From a virus, in the IMG/VR virus record IMGVR_UViG_3300025122_000110, positions 1 through 28,009 of that record: a stretch of DNA of 28,009 bases, one strand, 5' to 3'. A program made the translations under genes and the position numbers. The notes beneath the pieces were generated by a model. It did not search any database, had not been told where the DNA came from, and worked only from the letters and a program-made list of their open reading frames with translations. Positions 8,549 to 16,010 of this stretch are shown piece by piece; the stretch's first letter is position 1; each line of letters opens with the position of its first letter.

Positions 8549-9039
8549 TTTAAACCTGCTTCCATTCGCTTCATAGCAATTTGCGTTGCTCTGATCATCT
8601 GCTTTAATGCCTGCGGTGATGGAGGTTCAAGTATTTCACGAACCGGATTATTGCCCTCGCCATTTTGATGGATTCTTGCCAGCTTATTATATGACAATTT
8701 CTTGTCGTGTTTTGCATCACTAAAACCAACTTGCACAGACATCTGAGACATAATAAACTCGACAAAGTTACCTGCTCCGCCAAGTTGTAGAGCATTACGC
8801 AATTTACCAGTTTCAACCAATATTAGATTATTGCCTTTTGCCTTTGCAGTAGATTTTTTAATAGCTGGCCATTGACCACCGCCACGACTATTTTTAACAT
8901 ATTTTCGCTGTTGATCTGCTAGATAGATTTTAGCCCATGTGCGCAACAATTCCTTACCGTAAGAACCTCCATTGGTAACTCTGCCAACGAATGTTTTCCA
9001 GTTTTTATCATTTACATTAAATGTTACGCCTTTTGCCAT
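8545..9039 (-). CDS. Mu gpG / HK97 gp10-like virion morphogenesis protein
   Basis: A 164-residue basic protein. The segment around residues 52-82 (SRGGGQWPAIKKSTAKAKG, then ILVETGKLRNAL) matches the pattern of Mu gpG-like tail-completion proteins, where 'G..W..l...T...K.....L..tG.L..s' is the usual core. A conserved-looking RIHQNGEGNNPVREILEP follows at about 120-140, the 'ihq.G....iP.R.fl' signature of this family. These proteins complete the head-tail interface. The gene order (DUF1320-like, unknowns, gpG-like, terminator-like, tube) supports the role. Confidence 0.75.
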   Translation of the reverse strand: MAKGVTFNVNDKNWKTFVGRVTNGGSYGKELLRTWAKIYLADQQRKYVKNSRGGGQWPAIKKSTAKAKGNNLILVETGKLRNALQLGGAGNFVEFIMSQMSVQVGFSDAKHDKKLSYNKLARIHQNGEGNNPVREILEPPSPQALKQMIRATQIAMKRMEAGLK

Positions 9040-9489
9040 TTATTCCACTTCTATTCTTACCCCAAGAAGATTAACTCTCTTGAGTAATGCCTTTTTTATA
9101 TCAATTGATTGTTTACTTGGCGCAACTGTAATCTTTGAAATCTTATTAAGATTTGCAATCATTACCACTGCTTCAATTTCGCTCTTAGCATGAACTAAAC
9201 CAATCTCGCCATTTGCCGAACCTGTGCCCATTGCATAAACTTGCTTTTCTGCTTTCACATCGCCTTTGCCAGTGCGTAGAGCAAAGGTGGTTGGGGTAGC
9301 TTTTGACAACTCCCCCAACACGATACTCTGGCGCCCTTTGTGGTCTATGCCAAAATCAGACGAAGTTTTTTCGAGAATAACAACACATGTATTGGGCAAT
9401 TGAACGGCTTTAATGTTCAATGCTTCTTTTACCACTTTTGCAGCGGTTGATTTTTCAACGTTTTTTGCTTCTGCTTTTTTCTTCGCCAT
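9040..9489 (-). CDS. Unknown neck/tail-region protein
   Basis: A 149-residue protein with a highly basic, Ala/Lys-rich N-terminal tail (about residues 1-25) followed by a mixed alpha/beta core containing NTCVVILEKTSSDFGIDHKG and ending LLGVRIEVE. It has a good ribosome site (CTAGGAGT). The stop immediately precedes the ATG of the gpG-like gene. I do not recognise the family. Its place in the neck block suggests a structural or assembly role. Confidence 0.45.
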   Translation of the reverse strand: MAKKKAEAKNVEKSTAAKVVKEALNIKAVQLPNTCVVILEKTSSDFGIDHKGRQSIVLGELSKATPTTFALRTGKGDVKAEKQVYAMGTGSANGEIGLVHAKSEIEAVVMIANLNKISKITVAPSKQSIDIKKALLKRVNLLGVRIEVE

Positions 9490-9498
9490 GATTTACTC

Positions 9499-9996
9499 CT
9501 AGACCTTAACGCCCATTAAATAGACCTCGATATTTGCATCGCCACCAGTTTGATTGATGAACTCAAGTACATCATTCTGAGCTGCAACGATTGTATAAGC
9601 TGTTCCGCTTGCAAGAGGCATTGAACCAGCATCAACTGGAATCATTGCTGCAAATTCATCTTTTCCACTAACCGAATCAGCAATAGAAAATAATACTGCT
9701 GCAAGGCCAGAACTTAGATTTTTGATGATAATTGCTTTTAGCTCTGCAAATCCAAAAGTTCCGCCAAGCTCATCAGATAAACCTGAAGAAATGGTCAAAT
9801 TCTGAGTTGCACCAGTTGTAATTGTGTAAGCAATTCGATATGCTCCATCAATTTGACCTGCACCAGTTCCGGCAGTAAATGTTTTAGCAATATTTGCTAC
9901 AGTTGATGGCAGTGTGTCGGTTGCTTCACCGAGTGCAACACCATCTTTTATTTCGATCCATTGACCGCTTGCTTGAATACTTCCTGTGAATGACAT
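9499..9996 (-). CDS. Putative minor structural protein (beta-rich)
   Basis: A 165-residue protein with a repetitive beta pattern rich in Gly, Ala, Thr and Ile: GQIDGAYRIAYTITTGATQN near 48-67 and SGTAYTIVAAQNDVLEFINQ near 130-149. It looks like a small beta-sandwich virion protein such as a decoration, neck or tube-associated protein. No Cys, signal peptide or membrane helix. It lies between the DUF1320-like gene and an unknown neck gene. Because the downstream 7595-7996 gene is a better tube candidate, I leave this as a minor structural protein. Confidence 0.45.
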   Translation of the reverse strand: MSFTGSIQASGQWIEIKDGVALGEATDTLPSTVANIAKTFTAGTGAGQIDGAYRIAYTITTGATQNLTISSGLSDELGGTFGFAELKAIIIKNLSSGLAAVLFSIADSVSGKDEFAAMIPVDAGSMPLASGTAYTIVAAQNDVLEFINQTGGDANIEVYLMGVKV

Positions 9997-10016
9997 TTAA
10001 TGTCTCCTTGTTTTTG

Positions 10017-10451
10017 TTATCGTCTATGGCTACTGCGAACAGGTACAGCCATTGGCGCATTGGTTTGATTATACCATTGAGTCGCACCAATAATTGTGCG
10101 TGATCCATCAGCATAGCCAGTTAATTTTGCTTGAGCTTTTTGATACATATTCTCAAGCCGTTCAATTGTTCCTTCCTCGCCCAAAATATTAGATTCAGCA
10201 AGGTTGTAAATTGTTAATCTATTGGCAATACCCTTTATATTTGCCAAATTATCAGCAGTTGCACCAGTTAAGGGAATATTATATCGAGCAGAAAATAGGC
10301 GTTCGTTAATCTCAGACTCAGCTTCATCGATTGCATCTTGGACTTTTTCTTTATCCAAATTCACTGGGTCGTTGTTATCTGGTTGACTCCAAATTAAGAG
10401 CTGCTGCTGACTTATAAACTTTTGAACACTATTTATGTCTGTATATGCCAT
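10017..10451 (-). CDS. DUF1320 / Mu gp36-like head-tail connector protein
   Basis: A 144-residue protein. The opening AYTDINSVQKFISQQQLLIWSQ resembles the DUF1320 (Mu gp36-like) start, 'Y.t..dl...fg..el..ltd'. Next come an acidic helix, DAIDEAESEINERLFSARYNIPL (about 38-60), and LANIKGIANRLTIYNLAES (about 68-86), the 'A..eidsyL..RY.lPl....p..l......ia.y.L' pattern of adaptor proteins. Its role is to connect portal and tail after packaging. The gene has a good ribosome site (AAAAGGTG) and follows a 79-bp gap with a likely promoter, so it probably heads the neck-tail transcription unit. Confidence 0.8.
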   Translation of the reverse strand: MAYTDINSVQKFISQQQLLIWSQPDNNDPVNLDKEKVQDAIDEAESEINERLFSARYNIPLTGATADNLANIKGIANRLTIYNLAESNILGEEGTIERLENMYQKAQAKLTGYADGSRTIIGATQWYNQTNAPMAVPVRSSHRR

Positions 10452-10474
10452 TGTTCACCTTTTGTCTGTTCCTA

Positions 10475-10510
10475 TACAATTATTGTACATTACCTGAATT
10501 AATCTATAAA
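10475..10510 (-). promoter_or_regulatory. Candidate promoter for the neck-tail genes, with a palindrome over the -10
   Basis: On the minus strand TTTATA (10510-10505) and TACAAT (10487-10482) are separated by 17 bp, in the only sizeable gap between the adhesin cassette and the neck genes. The -10 is part of the perfect 13-base palindrome TACAATTATTGTA at 10475-10487. The -35 is weak. Downstream start ATG is at 10451. Confidence 0.45.
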
Positions 10511-10530
10511 TCAAAATAATCATAAAAATA

Positions 10531-11004
10531 TTATTCCACTACTATCCAAGACAACGTTTCTTCATCCCAATTGTAGAAGTTGTCATCGTCTGGACAAGGT
10601 GTTGGTGATTCCCAATCTTTCAAAATATCACTCCAAATCCAAGAGGGATACGGTTGCAAAGGTCTGGGAACTGTCAATTGATAAGATTCAGTAATCTCGC
10701 CAAAAGTTTGTCTCATCCAAACTTCGATATCAATCACCATATCAGATTCCCATTGAACTCTATAGGTGCTTAGACTCGATTGGTTACTTCTGCGGATCTT
10801 TACGTCTTCGGGTGGGTATGTTTTTTCACCGATAGCCGTCTCGCCATTCTTTAAGATAACGCCATATTTCAAATCGCTAAATTCTAAAGTCTCCCCATCG
10901 GTATCCAAGCAAGCGACAACATCGCAGTAACGTGAATCAAGATCACTTGCGTCAAACTCGAATATACCTGTCGCCCTATTATATTTTATTTTTAGATTAC
11001 TCAT
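10531..11004 (-). CDS. Putative fibre accessory protein with C-terminal aromatic motif
   Basis: A 157-residue acidic protein downstream of the glycine-rich adhesin. The first two-thirds is beta-like. The end carries PYPSWIWSDILKDWESPTP, then PDDDNFYNWDEETLSWIVV. The 'YPSW....WE.P.P.P......W.E....W' arrangement is familiar from short phage proteins and fibre ends that accompany tail fibres and structural genes, where its exact role is not known to me. By position it could be a fibre chaperone or a receptor-contacting accessory protein. It ends the adhesion cassette. Confidence 0.55.
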   Translation of the reverse strand: MSNLKIKYNRATGIFEFDASDLDSRYCDVVACLDTDGETLEFSDLKYGVILKNGETAIGEKTYPPEDVKIRRSNQSSLSTYRVQWESDMVIDIEVWMRQTFGEITESYQLTVPRPLQPYPSWIWSDILKDWESPTPCPDDDNFYNWDEETLSWIVVE

Positions 11005-11006
11005 TA

Positions 11007-11849
11007 TTATATCTTATACCTTATGATTACGATCCCCGATCCCCCATTTCCCCCAGTGGCAAGGCCAGTACTGCGTCCAGCACCACCTCCGCCACCACCA
11101 GTATTCGCAGCGGCTGATATTCCGTCAGTATTCTTTACACCATTAGCACCGCCACCCAAACCACCAGTTCCAACAGTAGTGGAACCTAGACGACCACCAC
11201 CACCGCCACCGCCAGAATACCACTGTGCGATTCCAGTTTCGAAAGAGTTCTGTAATCCGTCCCCACCGTTTCCGGCTATCTTAGGAGGGGTGTCTGCGTC
11301 GCCACCGTCTTGGTTAGCACCTCCACCACCAGCCCCGACAAAGCTGTTGTCTCCGTCACCACCATCGTGCATATTTCCTTGAGTACCAAGTCCGCCAGCA
11401 CCAAGTCCAGCTCCACCGCCAGATGCGCCATCGTTGCCCGTATGCGGCCATATGCCGTTAGAACCTCCATAACCTCCACCGATGGTGCTTGCTATCCCTG
11501 CGATAATAGACGACCCCCCGTTTGTCGCATCTGTGCTGGGGCTCACAGCTCTCGCCCCACCGTCCCCAACTGTAATTGCATATGATTGAACTGTTACTGT
11601 ATCGGTACTTTCCAAGAACCCACCAGCACCGCCACCGCCACCCTCATACCGGCCCCCGCCACCGCCCCCACCACCAATAATTAAGTATTCAATGTCACCG
11701 CCTTGCGTGACGTCGAAAGTGTCCGCTGGATCAGTGAAAGTATGAGAGCGCCAATTGTCAACACCATCAAAATAATCGAGTTCGGTGCCTCCAGACGCAA
11801 TTACGCCGCCGCCAGAGGAAAGAGGTTTATTGAATGCAAAAAGTAACAT
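11007..11849 (-). CDS. Glycine-rich tip adhesin / tail fibre protein
   Basis: A 280-residue protein, extremely Gly-rich. After an N-terminal segment with HTFTDPADTFDVTQGG comes EYLIIGGGGGGGG (about 54-66), then many GGxGG runs to about residue 270. It closes with GNGGSGIVIIRYKI. This start and end pair (YLIIGGGGGG...GGSGIVIIRY) marks glycine-rich surface domains common in phage adhesins. Runs of this kind can pack as polyglycine type II helices, as in T4-like gp38 adhesins of the S16 type, with the variable loops between Gly runs touching the receptor. It lies right after the fibre gene, the usual place for a fibre-tip adhesin. Higher GC here follows from Gly codons. Receptor unknown. Confidence 0.75.
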   Translation of the reverse strand: MLLFAFNKPLSSGGGVIASGGTELDYFDGVDNWRSHTFTDPADTFDVTQGGDIEYLIIGGGGGGGGRYEGGGGGAGGFLESTDTVTVQSYAITVGDGGARAVSPSTDATNGGSSIIAGIASTIGGGYGGSNGIWPHTGNDGASGGGAGLGAGGLGTQGNMHDGGDGDNSFVGAGGGGANQDGGDADTPPKIAGNGGDGLQNSFETGIAQWYSGGGGGGGRLGSTTVGTGGLGGGANGVKNTDGISAAANTGGGGGGAGRSTGLATGGNGGSGIVIIRYKI

Positions 11850-11855
11850 GATATC

Positions 11856-13358
11856 CTATGCGGTTGGTTTTCTATATGCACCGTAGACGATGCCATTCAC
11901 CTGCCAAAAACTATAATGCCAAATTTCATTAGCAGGCACGCTTGCTGGCGTATCTGCGTCCATCCATGCAACCGTTGGGAAAGTGGTTGTTCTTAAAGTC
12001 CCATCAGCTTCAATTGATAAATTCAAAAATTTACCATCGCCAATATTCGTAAAGGTAAAAACCGTATTGGCTGTAATAGGTATATATTGCACTAAGCTGC
12101 CATCAAAATCTAAAGCACTGGTTGCAGTTTCTTCTTGCCGTATTGCTGCAATTATTTCTGCGTTGGTTTGATCAGTCGTTGCGCCTGTCTCGATACCGTC
12201 AAGCTTGGTTATCTGTGCAGCAGTGGCCACACCCTTTTGAACTGCTGTTGCGCTTTGTATATCGTCTACGCCATTTGTGTGAGATGCTGCATGCGCATTT
12301 GGTTCAGCCTGAGAAATCTCTTGCAACTGTGCTTGAACATTAATACTCGTTATGGCATCAAATGGAACTGCTTTTATGCCTTCAGCTAAATCTATCAAAT
12401 TAATATTTGGTGGTGGTGCGCTTCCAACAGGTGCAGTAAATTCTTGAACTTCCGCAAAAGTATTGGCATCCATGCCGACAATACCACTTTGAAGAGAAAA
12501 ATCGTAATCCTTTCCAGCTAAGAATCGAACACCATACCATTGATTAGGCAAAATTCCTATTGCATCGCAATCGTTTGAGATCAGCACATTATTTAATACT
12601 CCAAAACTACAATTTCCGGAAATACCCCCTATGCCGTGAACATCTCCGAAATCGGGATTAGACATTGCACCCCTTGCCCAAACTGTAATTATTGAACTGC
12701 CTGAAAGTGGGCCAATAGTTTGACCACCCTGTAAAGCTGAGTCAAATCGCACTTGACCACCTGAGTACGCTCCCTGCAATGAAGTGCTACCAGTTATTCC
12801 GCAATGATCGTAATTGACTTGGAAAAAGTTGGAGGTCGTGCTGGTGCTTGTTACAGTCAGATTTCCGATTATTCCATGATTATTAAGCACACCGATATCT
12901 GGCCAAAGTTCCCGAACACCATCAGAAGCAAAGACAAGCTGCGGTGAGGTTATACCACCACCATTCATTTGATCACCGATCGCCAGAGTATGATCTCCGG
13001 TAAGAGTTACACCATCAACCATCATTCGCAAATAGGGACGAAATGGGAATACTAAATCTTCAATATAGTCAGCAGGTGAAGCATTAACAATATAAGCCTG
13101 TTCACCTACTGCTTGCCAATCTGTGTTATTTGTAGCTGAACCAATAACATCTAAAGCCTTCTGAATAGTCAAATATGGTTTTCCAATTGAACCGTCACCA
13201 GTAGAATCGTTTCCGGCTGAATCGACATAATAAATATTTGTTAATGGTGGAACTGAATCGCCACCTGAACTACTGCCCTGTGTTAAAACATCTGTAGACA
13301 ATCCCCAAACGGTAGTACTCTGATCTAGGTGCCATTGTGGCTGTTCTAATTCTATCAT
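11856..13358 (-). CDS. Tail fibre/tailspike protein with beta-helix-type N-terminal region
   Basis: A 500-residue protein. Residues about 43-73 contain YYVDSAGNDSTGDGSIGKPY followed by LTIQKALD, the typical opening of right-handed parallel beta-helix proteins (DUF1565/pectate-lyase-like). Asn/Gly-rich strands continue to about residue 280. A linker around 350-405 reads HAASHTNGVDDIQSATA, then ITKLDGIETGATTDQTNAEI, phrases widespread in phage fibre shafts. The C-terminus (WHYSFWQVNGIVYGAYR) resembles fibre ends. No obvious depolymerase residue set can be assigned by eye, so binding or glycan cleavage are both open. The start overlaps the previous gene by four bases. Confidence 0.75.
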   Translation of the reverse strand: MIELEQPQWHLDQSTTVWGLSTDVLTQGSSSGGDSVPPLTNIYYVDSAGNDSTGDGSIGKPYLTIQKALDVIGSATNNTDWQAVGEQAYIVNASPADYIEDLVFPFRPYLRMMVDGVTLTGDHTLAIGDQMNGGGITSPQLVFASDGVRELWPDIGVLNNHGIIGNLTVTSTSTTSNFFQVNYDHCGITGSTSLQGAYSGGQVRFDSALQGGQTIGPLSGSSIITVWARGAMSNPDFGDVHGIGGISGNCSFGVLNNVLISNDCDAIGILPNQWYGVRFLAGKDYDFSLQSGIVGMDANTFAEVQEFTAPVGSAPPPNINLIDLAEGIKAVPFDAITSINVQAQLQEISQAEPNAHAASHTNGVDDIQSATAVQKGVATAAQITKLDGIETGATTDQTNAEIIAAIRQEETATSALDFDGSLVQYIPITANTVFTFTNIGDGKFLNLSIEADGTLRTTTFPTVAWMDADTPASVPANEIWHYSFWQVNGIVYGAYRKPTA

Positions 13359-13732
13359 GATAGATACGACCCCTCAAGCTTTCTAAGATTCCCTCTAATC
13401 GGCTTGTGAGGGCTTATGTCTGGATATTCGGTTAACATCACGGAAATATCGAAATTGTATGTCCTGTTTACTGGAAGTGATAGCACGTCGGTTTTTATGA
13501 TGTTTAATGTAAAGATTCCTGTCTCTGTTGAGATGATCCCAGTTGTATTAGCATCGGAAACGCTCGGCAATGCAAGAATTTCGGTTCCTTCACTATCAGT
13601 AATCGCACCTATACCGGAATTTGAATCAATTAGAATTGGCGCACCACCGCTATTAGTTAAACCGAAGGATTGCTGGTATTTTTGGCCATCTACAATATCT
13701 AAATTTACTCTGGCCGATAATGGTGTAGTCAT
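13355..13732 (-). CDS. Small fibre-associated/baseplate-type protein
   Basis: A 125-residue protein, first gene of the adhesion cassette. It is a single beta-rich domain with LDIVDGQKYQQSFGLTNSGG early, a middle strand set (ETGIFTLNIIKTDVL), and an ending of TYNFDISVMLTEYP and HKPIRGNLRKLEGSYLS. The '..y.fdi.v........rl.rG.l.i' ending is a common pattern in small domains preceding phage fibres, which may anchor them to the virion. It recalls the FRGE domain at 293-1969 in layout but has no clear shared motif. The stop overlaps the next gene's ATG (ATGA). Confidence 0.55.
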   Translation of the reverse strand: MTTPLSARVNLDIVDGQKYQQSFGLTNSGGAPILIDSNSGIGAITDSEGTEILALPSVSDANTTGIISTETGIFTLNIIKTDVLSLPVNRTYNFDISVMLTEYPDISPHKPIRGNLRKLEGSYLS

Positions 13733-13756
13733 GATTTTCCTCGCTTAAAAAATAGA

Positions 13757-13798
13757 TTAAAAAAAAAGATCGATCAACCCAAGAGTCAACCGATCTTT
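13757..13798 (-). terminator. Intrinsic terminator downstream of the major capsid gene
   Basis: Read on the minus strand, AAAGATCG (13798-13791) pairs perfectly with CGATCTTT (13772-13765), followed by a long T run. The 18-base loop can add a few weak pairs. It lies about 75 bp past the capsid stop and 25 bp before the next gene, so it should separate head from adhesin transcription, perhaps only partly. Confidence 0.8.
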
Positions 13799-13799
13799 A

Positions 13800-13847
13800 T
13801 ATGTTGTACCACTATCAACTGTCTAGGAGGACAATGGAAACAACATA
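13800..13847 (-). repeat. Inverted repeat in the capsid 3' untranslated region
   Basis: TATGTTGT (13800-13807) and ACAACATA (13840-13847) are perfect 8-base complements 32 bases apart. On the minus-strand transcript a small inner stem, TGTC with GACA, can also form. Together with the adjacent terminator it would give a doubly structured 3' end for capsid mRNA. Role (stability or processing) is inferred. Confidence 0.5.
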
Positions 13848-13874
13848 ATTCATATCATTTACCCAAATAAATTA

Positions 13875-14960
13875 TTACGGGGTAACATCAGCTTGGAAGA
13901 CAACATTTGCATTCTTGAGGATAGGCAAGAAGCAGTCACCTTGAGCAAATTTAATTGCCATGTCGCCACGGTTAATATAAGCATAACCATATGCACCACG
14001 AATCAGATTGATTGAATCAATAGCTTCTTGCTCGGACTGTTTAGGCTCGTAGCTTGAAGCAACAGGAGTTGTACCCTGTCCGATTTCCCACCATGCTTTG
14101 CTTACATCTGGTAGGAATATGATGTCATCGTCACCAATCCAGCTTTGGTTAGTTCCAGAAGCATCTTCATAGAACGCATCACCAAAGTACATCCAATCAC
14201 GAATACCGAGCAAACCACTTGGGATTGCATTAGTAAGTATTGAATCATTGAAAGATGCAGAAGCACCAGCCCATTGATTAGCAACACTATCATTCGTTGC
14301 AAGATACTTAAGGATATTTTTACCATATAGGGCGGTAGTTACTGGGAAACCAGCATCCTGACGAGATTTTGTGATAATCTCAAGTACTTGTTTTGGAATA
14401 TCAGTTGAAGCAGTGGCCCAAGAAGCAGAGATAATACCAGAGATATCACCTTTATTTCCAGCAGGTACACCAAAGTCAATGCTATTGGAAGCACCAGCAG
14501 AGCTTGGAAGCAGATTGTAATCTGAATCATAGCTCAATGTACCAGTTGCAAGAACTGATTGAACAGAAGCTTTGCGAAGATTGATGAAACGCTCAAGAAA
14601 ATCTTCACGCTCATTTTGAATCTTTAGCTCAACACGTTCAATGTTAGCTTGAACACCAGATTTTAGCAAAGTAATTGCCATTGGATCCATTGCTTTTTCT
14701 TCAGCAGCAGAAGCGAGTGTCACAGGTACTTCACGGCTTAGTTTTCCGTTCTGTGTATGACCCTTTGCGCCATATTCAGCAAATCGAGCAACTTGTTTCG
14801 TTCCATCGACTTCCATATATGTTCCAGAATTACCTTCGAAATCATTATTGAATGTACTCAATAACGCAGACGGCATATTATCAGTAATGAGACCGCCCAT
14901 TACACGTTGAACGATGCCAACTTGCTTTTTTATTGACAGAATGTCGTTTAAATCAGCCAT
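13875..14960 (-). CDS. Major capsid protein, lambda gpE-like
   Basis: A 361-residue HK97-fold shell protein. It has the marks of the Phage_cap_E family: an N-terminal helix, YMEVDGTKQVARFAEYGAKG (about 48-67), a long helix that begins NIERVELKIQNEREDFLERF, and the late GIRDWMYFGDAFYED, then KAWWEIGQGTTPVASSYEP. A domain near the C-terminus reads GDMAIKFAQGDCF. Length is close to lambda gpE (about 340). It follows the protease/scaffold and the putative decoration gene, as in lambda-like head modules, and is followed by a strong terminator as expected for the most abundant product. Confidence 0.9.
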   Translation of the reverse strand: MADLNDILSIKKQVGIVQRVMGGLITDNMPSALLSTFNNDFEGNSGTYMEVDGTKQVARFAEYGAKGHTQNGKLSREVPVTLASAAEEKAMDPMAITLLKSGVQANIERVELKIQNEREDFLERFINLRKASVQSVLATGTLSYDSDYNLLPSSAGASNSIDFGVPAGNKGDISGIISASWATASTDIPKQVLEIITKSRQDAGFPVTTALYGKNILKYLATNDSVANQWAGASASFNDSILTNAIPSGLLGIRDWMYFGDAFYEDASGTNQSWIGDDDIIFLPDVSKAWWEIGQGTTPVASSYEPKQSEQEAIDSINLIRGAYGYAYINRGDMAIKFAQGDCFLPILKNANVVFQADVTP

Positions 14961-14962
14961 TT

Positions 14963-15307
14963 TTATTTACTCCCTGCTTTTTTTGCATAGTTAAGTATTT
15001 TTTTGATTGTTGACAGAGAATAACCCTTGGCTTTAAATGCAAGTGCAGCACTTTCAGCAACAGTTTTTTTGTTTTTCTCTTTACCGAAATCGAGGCTCAA
15101 AAGAAAATCGAGTTTATTCTTTCCGGTTCCAGAAGCTTCAAGTTCGCTATATAGTCCAGAAACGATATCGGGGATACCTGCCTTGACTTTAGCTTTCTTG
15201 ATTACTTCGTCAGTTGCATCAACTTCCGCTTGAAGAGCTTCAATAGGTGACAAAATACTTGCCACTTCTTTCACTTCTTCAACATCTTCTTTTTTCTTTT
15301 TAGCCAT
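14963..15307 (-). CDS. Small Lys-rich head-module protein of unknown function
   Basis: A 114-residue protein, highly basic at both ends (starts MAKKKKEDVEEVKEV, ends ILNYAKKAGSK), with a helical centre. It stops 2 bp before the capsid gene start. I do not recognise the family. The residues AFKAKGYSLSTIKKILNYAKK (about 90-110) look like a short helix-turn-helix-like or DNA-contacting segment, but that is weak. By position it could be a head accessory or lambda FI-like packaging factor. Confidence 0.5.
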   Translation of the reverse strand: MAKKKKEDVEEVKEVASILSPIEALQAEVDATDEVIKKAKVKAGIPDIVSGLYSELEASGTGKNKLDFLLSLDFGKEKNKKTVAESAALAFKAKGYSLSTIKKILNYAKKAGSK

Positions 15308-15320
15308 CGTTATCTACTCC

Positions 15321-16007
15321 TTATCCAACGTACTGTTCTTGGAACTGGAAGTTGCCAAAAGAGTTTAATTCAGTACGCAAAGCAGTACGGAAAACACCAG
15401 CAGCAGGCCAGAAAGTAACATTTGCTTCAATAACCAATGCGGCAATCGCAACTGGTAAACGAGTATTCACATCAGTACCATCGACTTCACGAGTCATGCG
15501 CTGTGGGAAACCTTCATTGCTACCATTATATATAGTGACAACAGTTTCAGAACCGTCTTCAGGCTGAATCCAAGAATCAGCAGCATAAGTTACGCCAATA
15601 TTCGTAATGGTGATTGCACCAGTAGTTGTATTGACTGCACTGTATGTTACTTGATTACTCGCTACAGCACCAGAAACAATACCTTTCAAATTGAAAGTAC
15701 CAGTTAAACCGATACGGCGAACAAGTTCAGCAGCAGCAGCAGGGGTAGTTGTGAGAGTAGTTCCGCCAGATGTGTAAGCTTCACCGAGACCAATTACAGA
15801 TGGGGCATAACGTCCGCCAGAAGTAAGTCGGCCCAATGGCATACCAGCACCAAGATAGACAGGGTTTGATTGAGTTGCATCACGAGAATTTGCACCATCA
15901 ATAACACCACCACCACGAACGGTTGTGACATCATCTAGCACACGATTAGGCGATGTTTCGATTGATGGGCCGTATCCAGCCTCTAAATCATCGTTTGTTT
16001 GTGGCAT
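15321..16007 (-). CDS. Putative head decoration protein
   Basis: A 228-residue beta-rich protein between the protease/scaffold and capsid genes, the position of lambda gpD-type decoration proteins. A flexible N-terminus is followed by AGMPLGRLTSGGRYAPSVIG (about 54-73), resembling the 'G.vLg.it..G.y' start of gpD-like domains. There are repeated Thr/Val strands in the middle and a tail ending RTELNSFGNFQFQEQYVG. It is longer than lambda gpD (110 residues), so it either carries an extra domain or is a different minor capsid protein. No enzyme motif is visible. Confidence 0.6.
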   Translation of the reverse strand: MPQTNDDLEAGYGPSIETSPNRVLDDVTTVRGGGVIDGANSRDATQSNPVYLGAGMPLGRLTSGGRYAPSVIGLGEAYTSGGTTLTTTPAAAAELVRRIGLTGTFNLKGIVSGAVASNQVTYSAVNTTTGAITITNIGVTYAADSWIQPEDGSETVVTIYNGSNEGFPQRMTREVDGTDVNTRLPVAIAALVIEANVTFWPAAGVFRTALRTELNSFGNFQFQEQYVG

Positions 16008-16010
16008 CTT

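Noticed and set aside
11023-11382. Pro/Pro-rich plus-strand protein of 119 residues
   Set aside because: It is the reverse complement of the glycine-codon runs of the adhesin gene and has no ribosome site.
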